Positions 16,864 through 23,809 of a stretch of DNA of 64,000 bases are shown here, piece by piece. The notes under the pieces were generated by a model, which saw only the letters and a program-made list of their open reading frames with translations, had not been told where the DNA came from and did not search any database. The stretch is from Saccharibacillus sp. JS10 (GTDB lineage Bacteria; Bacillota; Bacilli; Paenibacillales; Paenibacillaceae): NCBI RefSeq assembly GCF_024436065.1, contig NZ_JANFNS010000004.1, positions 62,001 through 126,000 of the forward strand. Reading direction: 5' to 3'. How positions within the stretch are numbered: the stretch's first letter is position 1; every line of letters begins with the position of its first letter. The position numbers and the translations under genes are program-made.

Positions 16864-17412
16864 TTATTTTTTCATGACCTTTTCGAATCGAAAGAAATCA
16901 TCGTCACCGGGGAAAAGACTTCCTTCTTCGTGATGAGACTCATGGGGATCGGGATTATGTTTATTGTAGAACTCCACGATATGAAACCCACATTTGTTCA
17001 CATAAAAATGAATATTACGCTTTTCAAAATAAGGCGTTCCCGTCTCCCAGACTACCGTATCTGGATACATCGCTTCTATAGCTTGCCAGCTTGCAAGCCC
17101 GATGCCTGAACTATGATGCTCAGGCGATATATAAAATAATTCTAGAGCATTCCGGTGCGTCTCTTCATTGATCCGAACTACAGCGCCGCCTACAGCAACA
17201 CCGTGATTGGAAATCACATAAGCAGCTGCGCCTGGAGCATTTAACGATTCATCGATATCCCGGTCGGGTGGAATCGGTTCGTTTTCAACTTTGCCGAACG
17301 TCTCGACGACAGCAACGGCAAAAGCCTCTTGCAACTTTTTTTTGAATTCCGGAATATCCGATGTTTCTAACGTGGCGAGTGTAAGATTTAGCTCTTTTTT
17401 AGTAGTCGACAT
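16864..17412 (-). CDS. GNAT-family N-acetyltransferase
   Basis: A protein of 182 residues from ATG 17412 (MSTTKKELNLTL). AGAGGA at 17421-17426 is 8 bases away, whereas the ATG at 17421 overlaps it. The GNAT core is visible: AAYVISNHGVAVGGAVVRINE, LELFYISPEHHSSGIGLASWQAIEAMYPD (acetyl-CoA loop) and FEKRNIHFYVNKCGFHIVEFYNK. The C-terminus is acidic and His-rich (HNPDPHESHHEEG). The substrate is unknown. It lies 27 bases downstream of the DUF418 membrane gene on the same strand and probably belongs to its transcript, hence to the regulon of the adjacent two-component system. Confidence 0.87.
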   Translation of the reverse strand: MSTTKKELNLTLATLETSDIPEFKKKLQEAFAVAVVETFGKVENEPIPPDRDIDESLNAPGAAAYVISNHGVAVGGAVVRINEETHRNALELFYISPEHHSSGIGLASWQAIEAMYPDTVVWETGTPYFEKRNIHFYVNKCGFHIVEFYNKHNPDPHESHHEEGSLFPGDDDFFRFEKVMKK

Positions 17413-17438
17413 GAAAAGCATCCTCTTTTCTTGAATGA

Positions 17439-18656
17439 TTATCGAACCGATTCTCCAATAGAAGGCACAGACGTTTTGGCGCGCTCGGTAGATTTGCCGT
17501 AAGTCAGTTTACGCCATACAAATTCCATAGGCCCGTATTTGAATTTTTTTAACCAGAATGTACTGAATAGAGTCAGAAACGCATATACGGCAATCGCCAT
17601 CATCAATGTACCAACCGGTTGGATACGTGTCGCAAGATTCAATCCGTACCCAAGAAGCAGCCATGTTCCGATAATGGAATGTAGCAAATAACAAGTCAGC
17701 GACATCCGTCCGACTTTAGTGAATAGCATCAACACTTTTTGCGATCCAGGAATGAAAAGAAGCAGCATCGCCAGCGTACTCATATAGAACATACTGCCAG
17801 CCAATCCTCCGCTTTGCATCAGAACGGAAGACAGTTGCATCGCGATCCCCGCTGGTTCACCGGAGTAATTTGTAAATAGCGAAACGCTCTCCGTAACAAC
17901 AAAAGCGATCGTGCAGACGATCCAAATTCGCATCCAGAGCTGTCTTTTTGCGATCATATCCTTGAAAAATTCCATTTTAACAAAATACACGCCTAACAAA
18001 TACATCAGAAACATCGAGTATACCGTCGAAAAAGCAGTTGAGAACATCACTTTCATATCGACCCATCTAGCTGTGATTGATTGAAGATACGTGAGATTGC
18101 TGTTATGACTGTTCAACACGAAGTCTACAAATCCCGACATGTCCGACGACTGCGGCATAAAGGATTGGTAGATTGCGCTCACAATCGGAATCAATAGTTG
18201 CAGCGAAATCAAGGCAATAATCCAGCGCAGGATCGTTTGAGGTTTACATTTGTAAAAACCGAGCAATAAAAATCCGGTTAACGCATAAAAAGCCAAAATG
18301 TCGCCGACCCATACTAACGTAATATGCAAAATGCCGAATCCTAATAAAATAGTCAATCTACGCGCGAAAAGAGTATTCGGGTTTTTGACCCGTGTTACCG
18401 CACGATTCATAAAAATCATAAATCCGACACCGAATAAGAAAGAAAACAACGTGACAAATTTCCCGTCGACAAATTGAGAAACAAAAGTCTGCACGATATT
18501 GCTGGAGCCCATTTCAAATCCTTTAACAGACTCTACGATCAGAAAATAATTGGCAATAATAATGCCCAGCATTGCGAACCCGCGGACAATGTCCAAAAAG
18601 TGTATCCGTTCTTGTAAACTCATCGGTTGGGCGAGACTTCCTTTTTGTGTACGCAT
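17439..18656 (-). CDS. DUF418/YeiB-like polytopic membrane protein
   Basis: A 405-residue membrane protein with about ten hydrophobic segments. The N-terminus has [20 protein letters not shown], the heparan-acetyltransferase/DUF1624-like start, and [16 protein letters not shown]. The C-terminal DUF418 part has [20 protein letters not shown] with the typical His in the membrane, and ends [17 protein letters not shown]. Family members are suspected membrane acyltransferases or transporters of envelope intermediates; no reaction is established. AAAAGGAG precedes the ATG. Its promoter region is a mirror image of the promoter of the divergent histidine kinase gene, which suggests control by that two-component system. 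Confidence 0.88.
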   Translation of the reverse strand: MRTQKGSLAQPMSLQERIHFLDIVRGFAMLGIIIANYFLIVESVKGFEMGSSNIVQTFVSQFVDGKFVTLFSFLFGVGFMIFMNRAVTRVKNPNTLFARRLTILLGFGILHITLVWVGDILAFYALTGFLLLGFYKCKPQTILRWIIALISLQLLIPIVSAIYQSFMPQSSDMSGFVDFVLNSHNSNLTYLQSITARWVDMKVMFSTAFSTVYSMFLMYLLGVYFVKMEFFKDMIAKRQLWMRIWIVCTIAFVVTESVSLFTNYSGEPAGIAMQLSSVLMQSGGLAGSMFYMSTLAMLLLFIPGSQKVLMLFTKVGRMSLTCYLLHSIIGTWLLLGYGLNLATRIQPVGTLMMAIAVYAFLTLFSTFWLKKFKYGPMEFVWRKLTYGKSTERAKTSVPSIGESVR

Positions 18657-18734
18657 AACAAAGCTCCTTTTATTCTTAAATATGAACTCACTTCAACATT
18701 CAGATGTGCTTGTCGAACACCTTACGTTGAATAA

Positions 18735-18840
18735 TATAAAGAGCAAATCTTAACGGTTTATGAAGGGTACACAAATAATAAAAAATTAATTTAGATCAAC
18801 TAGACAGTTGCTTTCATAAACGATTAAGATTTGCTTTATA
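18735..18840. promoter_or_regulatory. Mirrored divergent promoter (long inverted repeat)
   Basis: The arms 18735-18765 and 18811-18840 form an inverted repeat of about 30 bp separated by 45 bases. Read in the direction of each gene, each arm contains TTCATAAAC, then TTAAGATTTGC, then TTTATA, so each is a near-identical upstream element plus -10 for the DUF418 gene (minus) and the kinase gene (plus). The 10-base period TTCATAAACG/ATTAAGATTT fits the direct-repeat sites of OmpR-type regulators. Confidence 0.65.
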
Positions 18841-18892
18841 TGCTAGTACGGAAGGTATACGAAATTCATTAGGACGAAAAGAGGGAGCGGAT

Positions 18893-20209
18893 TTGACGCA
18901 TCGCGATTATAAATCCAAGCTAACCGGAAAATTGACTCTATTGATTGCAATTGCTCTGCTCGTAAGCGGTACCGTATTTGCAATTTCGCAAAAAGTGACG
19001 GACGACCTGATCAACAATTATCTAAATTCCAACGAATATTACGAAAAAGAATCAGCACGATATATCGAGAGATTTAGCAATTATGTATCAAGTCAGCGCT
19101 TATCAACATCAGATCGTCAAGCTTTTGAGGAGTGGGCGAAAAAAGAGAATTACATTTTGCTTTCGATATCCAAAAACGGCATTCTTCAATTCGATTCCAC
19201 ATATTCAAAGTCCGACGAGTCTGCTTACGGCAAAGAAAAAGTATCTCAATACCATCAGAATCACTCGCGTAATGTTGCGTTCAGCGACGGTGAAGCACAA
19301 GTCATGATCGACGGATTTTATTCTTCGCGATATTTCGGTCTGGCTTTCGTAATCGAACTTCTCGGCGCGACCTTGATTTTTCTAACGATTATTCTGCTCG
19401 GCATTCGCAAAAGCTTGAATTATCTAAAAAAAATCCATCAAGAAATCCATATTCTCGAAGGCGGCGAGCTGGATTATCAGATGACCGTCAAAGGTAACGA
19501 TGAGTTAGCGAGAATCGCGGAAAGTATCGAAGGGCTAAGAAAAGCTTTTCTCGGCAAACTCAGAGCGATCGAAGATTTGCAAAAAGAAAGTCGCGATCTC
19601 GTCACCGAAATCTCGCACGATATGCGCACGCCGCTGACTTCCTTGATGATGTATCTGGAGTTTGCCAAAAAAGAGCGCGGCGAAGCACCGATCGAAGAAA
19701 AAGCAGGCTATGTCGACAATGCGTACCAGAAAGCGTTACAGCTCAAAAGTATGTCTGACAATTTATTTGCTTATTTTTTGCTGGATAAAGAAGCGGAAGC
19801 GGAGTTAGAAACGGTTGCGGTAAAAGAAGTGATCTACGATCTAATGTCCGATCAGATCGCGATTCTGCATCAGGAGCATTTCGACGTTTCGATTTCAGGT
19901 GAATTACCCGACACATATATGGATGTAAGTATGGAAGAGCTTGGACGCGTGTTCGATAACCTGATGTCCAATCTGCTTAAATACGCTGACCCTAAGGAAA
20001 AAATTCATATTATATTTACGGGCAATCAAGAAACATTTGAAATCCGTATCCATAATAAGATCAAAAAAACGAATACTTCTATCGAAAGTAACCGACTCGG
20101 CGAAAGAAGTATCGGGCGTATGATGAATCGTATGCAAGCACAGTTCAAAAGCACGCAAGAAGATGAAGAATACTTGATCTTGTTAAGATTTTGGAATACG
20201 AAAAGATAA
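18893..20209 (+). CDS. Sensor histidine kinase with divergent ATP-binding motifs
   Basis: A 438-residue kinase starting at TTG 18893, with GAGGGAG 5 bases upstream. TM1 is about 12-32, an extracellular domain covers about 33-145, TM2 is about 148-170, and a HAMP-like region follows to about 225. The phospho-His is in TEISHDMRTPLTS near 242. The ATPase domain has an N box (EELGRVFDNLMSNLLKYAD), but the usual DxGxG (G1) is replaced by IRIHNKIKKT, and the GLGL (G2) position reads NRLGERSIGRM. Such degenerate motifs occur in a Firmicute kinase group near lantibiotic and envelope systems. The response regulator follows 39 bases later, in the less common kinase-first order. Confidence 0.9.
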   Translation: MTHRDYKSKLTGKLTLLIAIALLVSGTVFAISQKVTDDLINNYLNSNEYYEKESARYIERFSNYVSSQRLSTSDRQAFEEWAKKENYILLSISKNGILQFDSTYSKSDESAYGKEKVSQYHQNHSRNVAFSDGEAQVMIDGFYSSRYFGLAFVIELLGATLIFLTIILLGIRKSLNYLKKIHQEIHILEGGELDYQMTVKGNDELARIAESIEGLRKAFLGKLRAIEDLQKESRDLVTEISHDMRTPLTSLMMYLEFAKKERGEAPIEEKAGYVDNAYQKALQLKSMSDNLFAYFLLDKEAEAELETVAVKEVIYDLMSDQIAILHQEHFDVSISGELPDTYMDVSMEELGRVFDNLMSNLLKYADPKEKIHIIFTGNQETFEIRIHNKIKKTNTSIESNRLGERSIGRMMNRMQAQFKSTQEDEEYLILLRFWNTKR

Positions 20210-20248
20210 GCTTTGATTCAAAAGTATAAATAGACAAGGGTGAATAAG

Positions 20249-20941
20249 ATGAAAAATCGGATTTTGCTTGTTGAAGACGATCGGGAAATCCGAGATTTGC
20301 TGAAGCTTTCGCTTTCCGATCAAGGTTATGAAGTGATGACCGCAGAGGACGGAGAGCAGGCGCTAGATCTTGTAGACGCATCGATTGATTTGATTGTACT
20401 GGACGTCTCGATGCCCGGAATCTCCGGTATTAAGACGTGTATACAGATTAGAGAACGATTTAATATGCCGATATTATTTTTGACAGCGAAATCCGGTACG
20501 TTGGACAAAGCCGAAGGTCTACTCGCGGGCGGCGACGATTATCTCACTAAGCCTTTTGCCCAACATGAGCTGCATGCCCGAATTATTGCTTTGTTGCGAA
20601 GATATACCGTTTACCAAGATAAAAAAGAAGATCAGGAAACGTTTCTGATTGCGGGAATATTGAAAGTCAGCGAAGAGTTCAACGAAGTTTGGAAAGGCAG
20701 TCAGAAGATCGAGTTGTCCGAACTGGAATACGGTATTTTAAAATTATTGATGGGGAAGCGAAATAAAATTTTTCCGGCACAAAATATTTACGAAAGCGTC
20801 TGGAAGCAGCCGTACTTTTACGATTCCAACAACACGGTCATGGTGCATATTCGTAAATTACGCAAAAAAATCGAAGACGATGCCGCAAGCCCAACGTATA
20901 TTTTGACCGAATGGGGAAGAGGCTATCGGTTCGGGAAATGA
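20249..20941 (+). CDS. OmpR/PhoB-family response regulator
   Basis: A regulator of 230 residues from ATG 20249 (MKNRILLVEDD), with AAGGG 8 bases upstream. The receiver domain has the acidic pair in LVEDDREIRD, phospho-acceptor Asp in LIVLDVSMPGISG (near 52), the Thr in LFLTAKSG and Lys in DDYLTKPF. The C-terminal winged helix (about 130-230) ends MVHIRKLRKKIEDDAASPTYILTEWGRGYRF, the OmpR/PhoB DNA-binding form. It is partner to the kinase just upstream and probably acts at the mirrored promoter before the kinase, controlling its own operon and the divergent DUF418-GNAT genes. Confidence 0.93.
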   Translation: MKNRILLVEDDREIRDLLKLSLSDQGYEVMTAEDGEQALDLVDASIDLIVLDVSMPGISGIKTCIQIRERFNMPILFLTAKSGTLDKAEGLLAGGDDYLTKPFAQHELHARIIALLRRYTVYQDKKEDQETFLIAGILKVSEEFNEVWKGSQKIELSELEYGILKLLMGKRNKIFPAQNIYESVWKQPYFYDSNNTVMVHIRKLRKKIEDDAASPTYILTEWGRGYRFGK

Positions 20942-20976
20942 GCATAACTATAGATAAGATCGACAGATCAAAAGCC

Positions 20977-21019
20977 AAAAAGAGCGACGCCATGGCAACT
21001 TGCCAAGCTCGCTCTTTTT
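20977..21019. terminator. Bidirectional terminator between response regulator and ABM genes
   Basis: An 11-bp stem (20977-20987 with 21009-21019) carries an inner GCCATGGCAACTTGCCAAGC structure. A and T runs at its ends serve both convergent genes. Confidence 0.85.
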
Positions 21020-21026
21020 CATAAGC

Positions 21027-21356
21027 TTATTTAGAAAGATTCGAAGTGCCCCACTCTGTAATTGGCTCTAACCACGTAATCTTCCGATCCAATACCAGAT
21101 CATTCAATCGGTCTTCGTAAGCTTGGCGGTAAGGCTTCGGTAATTCTTCAGCCAGCCAGCTTTCTTTGGTTCCTTGCCACACTTCATAAATCACAACGTC
21201 GTCCGGCTGATCGAGATCGTCGGAGATGACCGAACTGATAAACGTCTTCTCCGCAGACATGATGTCTACGAGTGAAGATAGTTCCTCGCGGAAAGCTTCT
21301 CTTTTACCCGGCTTGGCTTTAAATCGAACGTACAGATGAATTTGCGAATGTGACAT
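21027..21356 (-). CDS. Antibiotic-biosynthesis-monooxygenase (ABM) domain protein
   Basis: A 109-residue protein that is one ABM domain: IHLYVRFKAKPGKREAFREEL at the N-terminus, the central VVIYEVWQGTKESWLAEELPKPYRQAY and a C-terminal Trp-containing strand. The dimeric ferredoxin-like fold is used by quinol monooxygenases, heme-degrading IsdG proteins and many small stress proteins; the substrate is not assigned. AAAGGGG precedes the ATG. It lies 88 bases downstream of the Crp/Fnr gene on the same strand and could have its own promoter or be read from the araR unit. Confidence 0.85.
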   Translation of the reverse strand: MSHSQIHLYVRFKAKPGKREAFREELSSLVDIMSAEKTFISSVISDDLDQPDDVVIYEVWQGTKESWLAEELPKPYRQAYEDRLNDLVLDRKITWLEPITEWGTSNLSK

Positions 21357-21444
21357 GATGAATTCCCCTTTTCAATATTGAGTATAGGGACAGTATAAAT
21401 TCATCGTGGATCTTGTTCTGCAATCTACATTACATAGCACATCA

Positions 21445-22152
21445 TTAGCTTCGTTCTTGCAAAACTTGCCTCGTATGCACCCGAATATTTCCGCGAGACG
21501 TAGTGAGTACGCCTTCTTGCGCCAATTCTTTTAACGTCAATGATACCGCTTCTCTTGTCGCTCCGATCATATCGGCTAATTCTTGATGCGTCAGAGGAAT
21601 ATTCAGCTCATGGTGTTCATTTTCTTGGATATTGAGCTTTTTGGAGACCCGCTGTAGAAAGTACAACACTTTGCCGCGCAAATTTTGAAAAACAAGCTGA
21701 TCGACCAATTCTTCTTGCTGGCTTAATCTGTGGCTAAGTTCGCTCAATAACCGAATCGCCAGCTCTGGATGTTTGCGGAGCAGCTGTTCAAAAGGCTCCG
21801 TAGGAATCGAAAACACGATCGCATCTGCCGTCGCTTCGGTATAAGTGCCGCGCGTTCCGAGCGAAAAAAGCGGAATCTCACCAAACATACCGCCTTCATT
21901 GACGATACAGACCGTATGTTGTTTGCCTTCGGCATTGATTTTATAAAAATGAAAACTGCCTTCGATTACGAAAAAGATACCTTCGCGTTGATCGTCCGGC
22001 GTCTGAATCATATGATCTTTGGCAAAAAAGTCGATATTTTCAGGCGTGACCCATTTTTCGACCTCGTTCCAGACCGGATCGGCAAGCGATTGAAAGAAAG
22101 GCATACTTGGCAAAACGTTTTTGACCTGGTCCACGATTTCTGGCTGGGACAT
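21445..22152 (-). CDS. Crp/Fnr-family transcriptional regulator
   Basis: A 235-residue regulator. The N-terminal cyclic-nucleotide-binding fold (about 20-140) contains EGIFFVIEGSFHFYKIN and the phosphate-loop region MFGEIPLFSLGTRGTYTE. A dimerisation helix follows (HRLSQQEELVDQLVFQNL). The C-terminal HTH_Crp includes PLTHQELADMIGATREAVSLTL, the recognition helix. No Fnr-type Cys cluster is visible, so an oxygen-sensing FeS role is unlikely; the effector is unknown. It starts 18 bases after the araR stop, with AAAAAGGAG overlapping the end of araR, so the two genes are almost certainly co-transcribed, linking it to arabinose control. Confidence 0.9.
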   Translation of the reverse strand: MSQPEIVDQVKNVLPSMPFFQSLADPVWNEVEKWVTPENIDFFAKDHMIQTPDDQREGIFFVIEGSFHFYKINAEGKQHTVCIVNEGGMFGEIPLFSLGTRGTYTEATADAIVFSIPTEPFEQLLRKHPELAIRLLSELSHRLSQQEELVDQLVFQNLRGKVLYFLQRVSKKLNIQENEHHELNIPLTHQELADMIGATREAVSLTLKELAQEGVLTTSRGNIRVHTRQVLQERS

Positions 22153-22170
22153 ATTGAACTCCTTTTTGCG

Positions 22171-23256
22171 CTATTTTCGAGAAAAGACCGTTTCCCCTGG
22201 AATCAATATCGGTTCATAATACGTTTTCTCCGGCAACTCTTTTTTGCCTTGCAGCTTTTTGATAATCCAATCCGCCGCGTCGCGTCCCATTTGTTCTTGA
22301 GGGTGCGTGAGCGTCGTCAGCTGAATATTCGCGTTTTTCGCGATATACGAATTGTCTTGCCCGATAATCGACAATTCGTCTGGAATCGAAATCCCTAGCT
22401 TTTTGCAGACATTTACGACTTCTAAGCCCACTTCGTCGTTGTAGCATACCAATGCCGTCAAGGTATCGCGGTTGCTGCTTAAATACTGCTCCAGATTTGT
22501 AGGCAATTCATTCTTCGTCTCCGTGTCAAAAGAAAGCACATGCTCTTGTTCGAAGCCCAATTTGTGCTCGCCCAGCGCTTTGATAAAACCTTTCATCCGA
22601 AACTTGCCTTGCAAATCGTCCATTTTCGCGATAATCCCGATCTGCGTATGCCCGTTACCGATCAATTCTCGCGTCGCCAAATAACTGGATTCCACATCGT
22701 TCAGGCAAAAAAACGGCACATCCAATTCTTCGTAATACGCATTGATCATTGTAAAAGGAACGTCTTGTTCCTTGAACGACAAATAATATGCAATATTCGG
22801 ATTGTACACATTACTTCGTGTCGGCTCCACGATCAGCCCGTCTATTCCGTAAGCAAGCATCATCTCAAGCGCTTTGCGTTCTTGCGCAATATCGTTATTG
22901 GTACTTGCCAGCAGCAGCGAATAATTGTCTTCGTTCAACCGACTTTCAATTCCGCGAATAATCGAAGGGAAGATATAATCGGAAATATACGTCGTAATGA
23001 CGCCAATCGTTTTGTTCGAAGATTTACCCCCGGATTTCGAACGATATTGCCCGCTGACATACGTCCCCGACCCTCGCTCGCTCCGCAAAAACCCTTCATT
23101 CGCCAGCTCCAACAACGCTTTGCGCACCGTTTGCCGACTTACTTCATATTTCTCCTGCAACAGAAGCTCAGACGAAATCTTTTCCCCGACCTGATACGCC
23201 CCCGATAAAATCTCGCTTTTCAATTCATCCACAATCACCTGATACTTCGGCTTCAT
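22171..23256 (-). CDS. araR: AraR, arabinose-responsive repressor (GntR DNA-binding + LacI-type sensor)
   Basis: A protein of 361 residues from ATG 23256; an alternative GTG start at 23265 adds three residues, and neither has a strong ribosome binding site. The N-terminal GntR winged helix (about 1-70) includes VSRQTVRKALLELANEGFLRSERGSGTYV. The remainder is a periplasmic-binding-protein/LacI-type sensor (KTIGVITTYISDYIFPSIIRGIE at the start, TALVCYNDEVGLEVVNVCKKLGI, ELSIIGQDNS). This chimera is the AraR architecture of Bacillus, which represses ara genes until L-arabinose binds. The divergent ara operon and the AraR-box palindromes at both promoters support the name. Confidence 0.93.
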   Translation of the reverse strand: MKPKYQVIVDELKSEILSGAYQVGEKISSELLLQEKYEVSRQTVRKALLELANEGFLRSERGSGTYVSGQYRSKSGGKSSNKTIGVITTYISDYIFPSIIRGIESRLNEDNYSLLLASTNNDIAQERKALEMMLAYGIDGLIVEPTRSNVYNPNIAYYLSFKEQDVPFTMINAYYEELDVPFFCLNDVESSYLATRELIGNGHTQIGIIAKMDDLQGKFRMKGFIKALGEHKLGFEQEHVLSFDTETKNELPTNLEQYLSSNRDTLTALVCYNDEVGLEVVNVCKKLGISIPDELSIIGQDNSYIAKNANIQLTTLTHPQEQMGRDAADWIIKKLQGKKELPEKTYYEPILIPGETVFSRK

Positions 23257-23293
23257 CCCGCTCACTTCTTTCTTTTTCTATACATTCCGCTCA

Positions 23294-23335
23294 AGTTGTA
23301 CGTACACATTTTAACATACATCCTTTCTTTCTCAA
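23294..23335 (-). promoter_or_regulatory. araR promoter with AraR box
   Basis: On the minus strand, TTGAGA (23330-23335) and TAAAAT (23308-23313) are 16 bases apart and make a reasonable sigma-A promoter. The AraR box TGTGTACGTACAA (23294-23307 region) begins right after the -10, covering the transcription start, so araR is probably autorepressed. Confidence 0.65.
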
Positions 23336-23410
23336 CACCGTCTCTCTATGTTCGCCAAGCTCTCAAGCTAAAAGTTATTTGATTTATCTTTGTATCTATT
23401 TTCTTTGTCA

Positions 23411-23451
23411 TCTTTTCTCTCTTCTCTTTTCTTCTTACTACCCCCGCCCCC
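23411..23451. other. Polypyrimidine tract in ara intergenic region
   Basis: Bases 23411-23436 are pure pyrimidine on plus and are followed by a C-rich run (23441-23450). The 540-base araR-ribulokinase intergenic region therefore holds, in order, the araR promoter, this tract, structured element A, and the ribulokinase promoter. No credible open reading frame lies in it. Confidence 0.5.
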
Positions 23452-23509
23452 AAAGTTATAACTACATCCTCCACCCACCCCGCCTTTGGTCTAGAGTTGC
23501 CCAATCGCA

Positions 23510-23638
23510 CCAGCGGAGGGAGGCGTGGAGTGAAGGAACGGAGTGTTCGCCTTTGACTTGGGGAAGCGTCCTTACTCCAATTCCAATCCAGCTTCCCCAA
23601 GTCAACAAGCGACCGAAACCCACGCCTCCCGCAGCGCC
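23510..23638 (-). ncRNA. Candidate structured RNA element, copy A
   Basis: A 129-nt element read on minus. The outer helix is 11 perfect base pairs (23620-23630 with 23518-23528). The inner helix is 15 perfect base pairs (23591-23605 with 23553-23567), capped by a 23-nt loop. The unpaired stretches GTTTCGGTCGC (23609-23619), AGGCGAAC and TCCTTCACT are identical to those of the 129-nt element at 56914-57042, while the outer helix sequence is completely different there. The element lies between the araR and ribulokinase promoters, outside either predicted transcript. I found no clear promoter or terminator of its own, so transcription is unproven, and I do not recognise a known RNA family. Confidence 0.6.
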
Positions 23639-23680
23639 TCCCCATCACAACCCCAACTCCCAACTCCACGCACTCTCCTC

Positions 23681-23694
23681 TAATGTATGTATAA
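23681..23694. promoter_or_regulatory. Upstream AraR-like half-conserved box
   Basis: TAATGTATGTATAA resembles the AraR box centred about 33 bases downstream, roughly three helical turns, as expected for cooperative binding. It is weaker than the promoter-spacer box. Confidence 0.45.
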
Positions 23695-23707
23695 CTACCC
23701 AAACTAA

Positions 23708-23736
23708 TTGACAAATGTACGTACAAAAAATATACT
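23708..23736 (+). promoter_or_regulatory. ara operon promoter with AraR box in the spacer
   Basis: TTGACA (23708-23713) and TATACT (23731-23736) are separated by exactly 17 bases. The spacer holds the palindrome ATGTACGTACAAA, the AraR operator core, so repressor binding would block RNA polymerase directly. Confidence 0.85.
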
Positions 23737-23751
23737 GAACTCGTCACTTGT

Positions 23752-23765
23752 TGAAAACGTATTCT
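23752..23765 (+). promoter_or_regulatory. cre-like site (catabolite repression)
   Basis: TGAAAACGTATTCT agrees with the CcpA-site consensus TGWAANCGNTNWCA at all but two positions. It lies just downstream of the ara promoter, where a CcpA roadblock would act. Confidence 0.5.
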
Positions 23766-23809
23766 TTTCGAATCTCAGCACCACCAGCAGTAGAAAGGGG
23801 ACACCGCTA

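Noticed and set aside
23346-23747. Open frames of 110-133 codons on both strands across the ara intergenic region.
   Set aside because: Low-complexity translation, no ribosome binding sites, and the region is explained by the promoters, the pyrimidine tract and structured element A.
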